NCBI RefSeq assembly: GCF_041435435.1
Contig: NZ_CP108494.1
Location: forward strand, 2,080,501-2,144,500
Reading direction: 5' to 3'
From: Streptomyces sp. NBC_01241
GTDB lineage: Bacteria > Actinomycetota > Actinomycetes > Streptomycetales > Streptomycetaceae
DNA: 64,000 bases
The notes under the pieces were generated by a model. That model had not been told where the DNA came from. It saw only the letters and a list, made by a program, of their open reading frames with translations, and did not search any database. The position numbers and the translations under genes were made by a program. Shown here piece by piece: positions 59,160 through 64,000 of the stretch. Position 1 is the first letter of the stretch. The number at the start of each line of letters is the position of its first letter.

Positions 59160-59987
59160 TCAGGAGCCCGACGGAGCCGGGGTGACCGTGCCCGGCTTCT
59201 TGCCCTTGTTGGCCTCGGCGACCCACTTCTTCAGGTTCGCCGAGGTGATCGGTTCGTTCCCCTTCTTCGGGAAGATCGGCTCTCCGTTGAGCAGCGCGGT
59301 CGGCGTGCCCTGGAATCCGCCGTTCCGGAAGGCCGTGTTGGACTTCTGGACCCAGCTGTCGTGCTTGCCGTCCTCCACACAGCTGCGGAAGGCGGGGGTG
59401 TCGAGCCCCGGGACCTTCCCGGAGAGCTCGATCAGCTTGGCGTTGTCACCGAAGGCGTCGTCGGTCTCCGGCGGCTGATTGCGGTAGAGGACGTCGTGAT
59501 ACGCGGAGAATTTGCCGACGTCCTGTGCACAGGCCGCCGCGTTGGCCGCCCGCAGCGAGCCGCTGCCGCCCAGATTGCCGTCGATGAGCGTGGCGAGGTG
59601 GTACTCGACCTTGACCTGTCCACTGGTCTCCAACTGGTGGACGGTGTCCCGGAACGCGTTCTCGAACTGGGCGCAGACCGGACAGCGGAAGTCCTCCCAG
59701 ATGGTGAGCGTGGACGGGGCATTGTCCGCGCCGACCCGGATGGCCAGGCTGTCCTTGCCGGTCGCGCCGGACGGCGCGACGACGGGCCCCGCCGTCGTGC
59801 CCTTGCTGCCCTTGCCGCTCGTGTTCGCGGCGATCACGCCGACGACCGTGGCCAGCGCCAGCACGCCCACCACGGCGCTGCTGACGATCAGCGTGCGCCT
59901 GCGGCGCTCATGCACCTTCTCGCGCTCTCGCTGCCGGACGAGCCGGTCTCGCGCGGCCCTTTTTTCCTGTTCGTTCTTCTCGCTCAC
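59160..59987 (-). CDS. DsbA-family thioredoxin-like membrane-anchored protein
   Basis: A 275-residue protein. A basic cytoplasmic N-terminus (ARDRLVRQREREKVHERRRR) precedes one membrane span (TLIVSSAVVGVLALATVVGV). The extracytoplasmic thioredoxin domain has the redox site CPVC after TIWEDFR and cis-Pro in GTPTALLNG. It probably oxidises or isomerises disulfides in secreted proteins. GTG 59987 is chosen because a longer start would place the trp terminator inside the gene. Confidence 0.88.
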   Translation of the reverse strand: MSEKNEQEKRAARDRLVRQREREKVHERRRRTLIVSSAVVGVLALATVVGVIAANTSGKGSKGTTAGPVVAPSGATGKDSLAIRVGADNAPSTLTIWEDFRCPVCAQFENAFRDTVHQLETSGQVKVEYHLATLIDGNLGGSGSLRAANAAACAQDVGKFSAYHDVLYRNQPPETDDAFGDNAKLIELSGKVPGLDTPAFRSCVEDGKHDSWVQKSNTAFRNGGFQGTPTALLNGEPIFPKKGNEPITSANLKKWVAEANKGKKPGTVTPAPSGS

Positions 59988-60001
59988 ACCCGCAGCAACG
60001 A

Positions 60002-60031
60002 ACCGGGGAGGCACGTGCGTGCCTCCCCGGT
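60002..60031 (-). terminator. Terminator of the trp operon
   Basis: A perfect 14-bp stem (60002-60015 with 60018-60031) lies 31 bp past the trpA stop. The two-base spacer means the tip of the stem opens as the loop. Confidence 0.85.
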
Positions 60032-60061
60032 CCAGGTCCACCCGTTCGGGTTACGCCCGAT

Positions 60062-60870
60062 TCAGCGCTTTCGAACGCCTTCGGCGAGTTCGCCCGCCAG
60101 GGAGCGGACCGCGGCCAGACCCGCCTCCTCGTCGGGGGCGTCGAGCATGCCCTTGACGAAGGCGGAGCCGACGATCACCCCGTCGGCGAAGCCCGCGACC
60201 TCGGCGGCCTGTCGGGCGTTGGAGACGCCGAGGCCGACGCAGACCGGGAGGGACGTGGTGGCGCGGGTGCGCGCGACCAGGTCCTGGGCCTGCTCGCCGA
60301 CGGACTCGCGGGTGCCGGTGACACCCATCAGCGAAGCCGCGTAGACGAAGCCGGAGCCGGCCGCGGTGATGGTGGCGAGGCGCTCGTCCTTACTGCTCGG
60401 CGCGACGACGAAGACGGTAGCGAGCCCGTGCTTGTCGGCGTGCTCGCGCCACAGCTCGGACTCCTGGACCGGCAGGTCGGGCAGGATGCACCCGGCGCCG
60501 CCCGCCTCGGCGAGCTCGGCCGTGAAGCGCTCGACGCCGTACCGGTCGATCGGGTTCCAGTACGTCATGACGAGGATCGGGACCCCGGTCGCCTCGTACG
60601 CCTCGCGGACCGTACGCATCACGTCGGCGATCTTCACGCCGCCGCGCAGGGCGATGTCGTCGGCGGTCTGGATGACCGGACCGTCGAGCACCGGGTCGCT
60701 GTGCGGCAGCCCCACCTCGACGATGTCCGCACCGCCCGCCACGACCGCCTTCACGGCGGCGATCGCACCGTCGACGGTCGGGAAGCCGGCCGGGAGGTAC
60801 GCGATGAGCGCGGCCCTGTTCTCCGCCTTCGCCGTCGCGAGGGAGGAGCTCAACAACTCCACGTTGCCGC

Positions 60871-60874
<4 letters not shown>
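60062..60874 (-). CDS. trpA: Tryptophan synthase alpha subunit
   Basis: A 270-residue TIM barrel cleaving indole-3-glycerol phosphate to indole. The catalytic Glu is in [10 protein letters not shown] and the catalytic Asp in [10 protein letters not shown]. The phosphate-binding end is [13 protein letters not shown] start overlaps the trpB stop (GTGA), giving equimolar synthesis with the beta subunit. Confidence 0.96.
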
Positions 60875-62151
<1,277 letters not shown>

Positions 62152-62286
62152 CCGACGTGCTCCTCGACATTGCAATGGGTGGGTTCACCGTATGCGCCGT
62201 GAGCGGAGCGCCGCCGCGACCGGGGTGGTCGGGCGGTGCGGTCGTACGTACGGCAGGAGTGGTGCGGGTACGTCGGCCGGGGCTCG

Positions 62287-62505
62287 CTACAGCGCGGACC
62301 CCGTGCGCCATCGCATGCCGTTGACCTGGCCGGGCTCGTCGCCGATCACGTAACGCACGCGCCTGCCGTGCACGCGCCGGGCCGGGGCGCGGCAGCCGCG
62401 GGGGCGGCAGCCGCGCGCCAGCGGCGCGTGCGGATCCCGGGCGGCCGTCGTGCCGGCGGGGCGCAGGCCCGGCCGGACACGGGACGCGGGACGGTGGGCG
62501 GACAC
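62287..62505 (-). CDS. trpM: TrpM-like small protein of the trp operon
   Basis: A 72-residue basic protein between trpC and trpB, the position of trpM/trpX in Streptomyces coelicolor, where a small protein modulates tryptophan synthesis. The conserved-looking end is RRVRYVIGDEPGQVNGMRWR. It starts 8 bp after the trpC stop, so it is co-translated. The N-terminal 25 residues are probably less conserved and the start could be later. Confidence 0.7.
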   Translation of the reverse strand: MSAHRPASRVRPGLRPAGTTAARDPHAPLARGCRPRGCRAPARRVHGRRVRYVIGDEPGQVNGMRWRTGSAL

Positions 62506-62513
62506 GGTTGCGG

Positions 62514-63323
62514 TCAGCTCCGTCCGTGCCGGAGTGCCGGGTGGGCGCCGGCGGCGACCAGGTCGGCGACGGCGGTCCGCGGGTCGCGGCCGGTGACCAG
62601 GGATTCGCCCACGAGCACCGCGTCAGCACCCGCGTTGGCGTACGCGATCAGGTCGTGCGGACCGCGGACGCCGGACTCGGCGACCTTGACGATGTGGTCC
62701 GGGATCTCGGGGGCGACGCGCTCGAAGGTGGAGCGATCGACCTTGAGGTCCTTCAGGTTGCGCGCGTTGACACCGATGATCTTCGCCCCGGCGTCCACGG
62801 CGCGCTCCGCCTCCTCCTCGTCGTGCGCCTCGACCAGCGGCGTCAGGCCGATGGACTCGGCGCGCTCGATCAGGGAGACCAGGGCCTGCTGGTCGAGGGC
62901 GGCGACGATCAGCAGGGCGAGGTCGGCGCCGTAGGCGCGGGCCTCCCAGAGCTGGTACGAGGTGACGATGAAGTCCTTGCGCAGGATCGGGATGTCGACC
63001 TTGGCGCGGACGGCCTCCAGGTCGGCGAGCGAACCGCCGAAGCGGCGCTCCTCGGTGAGGACCGAGATGACGGACGCGCCGCCCGCCTCGTAGTCCGCCG
63101 CGAGCGCGGCCGGGTCGGCGATCGCGGCAAGGGCCCCCTTGGAGGGGCTTGAGCGCTTGACCTCGCAGATGACGGTCACACCCTCGCCGCGCAGTGCGGC
63201 GACTCCGTCCTTGGCCGCCGGAGCGCGCGCAGCGCGTTCCTTCAGCTCGTCGAGGCTTACACGCGCCTGCCGCTCTGCGAGGTCGGCGCGTACGCCGTCG
63301 ATGATCTCGTCGAGCACACTCAC
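62514..63323 (-). CDS. trpC: Indole-3-glycerol-phosphate synthase
   Basis: A 269-residue TIM barrel closing the indole ring. Starts [19 protein letters not shown]. Active-site segments: [33 protein letters not shown] and [13 protein letters not shown] 63323 is chosen with GGAAGGGGG upstream and the typical family length. First gene of trpC-trpM-trpB-trpA. No leader peptide with a Trp run was seen upstream. Confidence 0.95.
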   Translation of the reverse strand: MSVLDEIIDGVRADLAERQARVSLDELKERAARAPAAKDGVAALRGEGVTVICEVKRSSPSKGALAAIADPAALAADYEAGGASVISVLTEERRFGGSLADLEAVRAKVDIPILRKDFIVTSYQLWEARAYGADLALLIVAALDQQALVSLIERAESIGLTPLVEAHDEEEAERAVDAGAKIIGVNARNLKDLKVDRSTFERVAPEIPDHIVKVAESGVRGPHDLIAYANAGADAVLVGESLVTGRDPRTAVADLVAAGAHPALRHGRS

Positions 63324-63438
63324 GCGAGCGGCCCCCTTCCGGGACGGTGATGAGGGAACAGGATCAGCCATGTCAATGCTATCCGCAGGAGGCCGGAGGC
63401 CTCGAATCCGGTGGGCGAATATCCCAGTACCTGGGCAT

Positions 63439-64000
63439 TCAAGGCGCCAGCGCCGAGCCGAACGGCAGGTTTCGGACGACCGAGAAGGTCAGCAGCAGCG
63501 CCCCGATCCCCCACCAGACGACGGGTTTCGCGGTGATGCTCATGGGCCGTCCCCGGGCGGCGCTGGACATCCAGACCACCCAGAGGACGGCGAAGATCCC
63601 GTAGCCGACGACGGCGAGCGCGTTCGAGCCGAGGGCGGCGGCGACATCGCCGTGCGCGACGGCGTGCGCGCTGCGCAGCCCGCCGCAGCCCGGGCAGTAC
63701 AGGCCGGTGAACCGGAGCAGCGGGCAGACCGGGTAGTGGCCCGGCTCATTGGGGTCGACGGCGCCGACGTAGCCGAAGGCGCCGATGACGACGGCCATCA
63801 CTCCCACCGGGGTGGCGAGCCGCCGCACGCGTGAGGCGGGGACGGGGGCCGGCGGGAAGACCGGCGGGTACGGGTGACCCGGCGTCGGTGGTTGCTGCTG
63901 TCCGGAGGGTGGTTCCGTCTGCGGGTGGCCGGGCGTCGGTGGCTGGCCGGGCATCGGTGGCGGCGGCTGGTGGCCCGGGGCGGGCAGGGAGCCCGGCGTC
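63439..64000 (-). CDS. DUF2752 membrane protein (5' end beyond window)
   Basis: The C-terminal part is a DUF2752 domain: [20 protein letters not shown] followed by [20 protein letters not shown] and three spans, with the characteristic CPxCG. The N-terminus is a Pro/Gly/Gln-rich cytoplasmic segment with PGHP repeats. The frame remains open, in the same Pro-rich style, to the window edge, so ATG 63954 is probably internal. Function unknown; it sits upstream of trpC in Streptomyces. Confidence 0.85.
   Translation of the reverse strand, partial: TPGSLPAPGHQPPPPMPGQPPTPGHPQTEPPSGQQQPPTPGHPYPPVFPPAPVPASRVRRLATPVGVMAVVIGAFGYVGAVDPNEPGHYPVCPLLRFTGLYCPGCGGLRSAHAVAHGDVAAALGSNALAVVGYGIFAVLWVVWMSSAARGRPMSITAKPVVWWGIGALLLTFSVVRNLPFGSALAP

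Noticed and set aside
63324..63438. Trp attenuator leader before trpC
   Set aside because: No short frame with tandem Trp codons and no paired hairpins; the gap is short.

Overview
The window is very GC-rich with strong third-position GC bias, GTG/TTG starts, Tat and lipoprotein signals and many GC-rich hairpins. Gene content (a PdtaR-like regulator beside pyk, gltBD, trpC-trpM-trpB-trpA, an S. griseus-type trypsin, a lysine/ornithine N-monooxygenase) points to a Streptomyces chromosome, mostly core region with accessory inserts.

Layout. 1-1219: end of a molybdopterin oxidoreductase and a hotdog thioesterase. 1853-7586: a complete branched-chain amino-acid ABC importer (binding protein, two permeases, two ATPases). 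7661-10820: ANTAR response regulator, a tRNA with anticodon CAA, a LAGLIDADG-like protein and pyruvate kinase. 10946-13717: SIMPL-domain protein and a Tat-exported 5'-nucleotidase behind a tandem-repeat array. 13793-19388: N-monooxygenase plus PLP decarboxylase (a siderophore-type pair without its partners) and aminopeptidase N. 19615-24828: aldehyde dehydrogenase remnant, hydrolase plus TetR pair, chorismate mutase, and an AraC regulator divergent from a GH35 beta-galactosidase. 24872-32552: trypsin, HExxH protein, RGG-tailed DEAD-box helicase with cspA, KstR2-like TetR, PPOX protein, HutD and rhomboid protease.

32575-42170 is the most accessory-looking part. It holds a 1951-residue STAND protein (TIR, degenerate metallophosphoesterase, NACHT, pentapeptide repeats, about 15 WD40 repeats), a divergent ArsB/SLC13-type permease whose start codon is 6 bp away, and a three-gene operon (inositol-phosphatase-like, cupin-like, two-TM protein of unknown family). 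The STAND protein looks like an NAD-depleting anti-phage sensor/effector and is the best candidate for an undescribed system.

42375-64000: gltD-gltB with a possible GlnR box, a VIT1-like transporter with a 21-bp leader hairpin, and a translationally coupled six-gene operon (three ADP-ribosylglycohydrolase genes carrying four domains, ribokinase, CaiB-type CoA-transferase, CitE-like lyase). Then come lgt, a DsbA-like protein, the trp operon including the small modulator trpM, and a DUF2752 membrane protein cut by the window edge.

Short tandem repeats recur across the window, both between genes (6, 10, 13, 16 and 16/20 bp units) and inside genes (9, 15 and 27 bp units). No CRISPR array, transposase, integrase or rRNA gene was seen.
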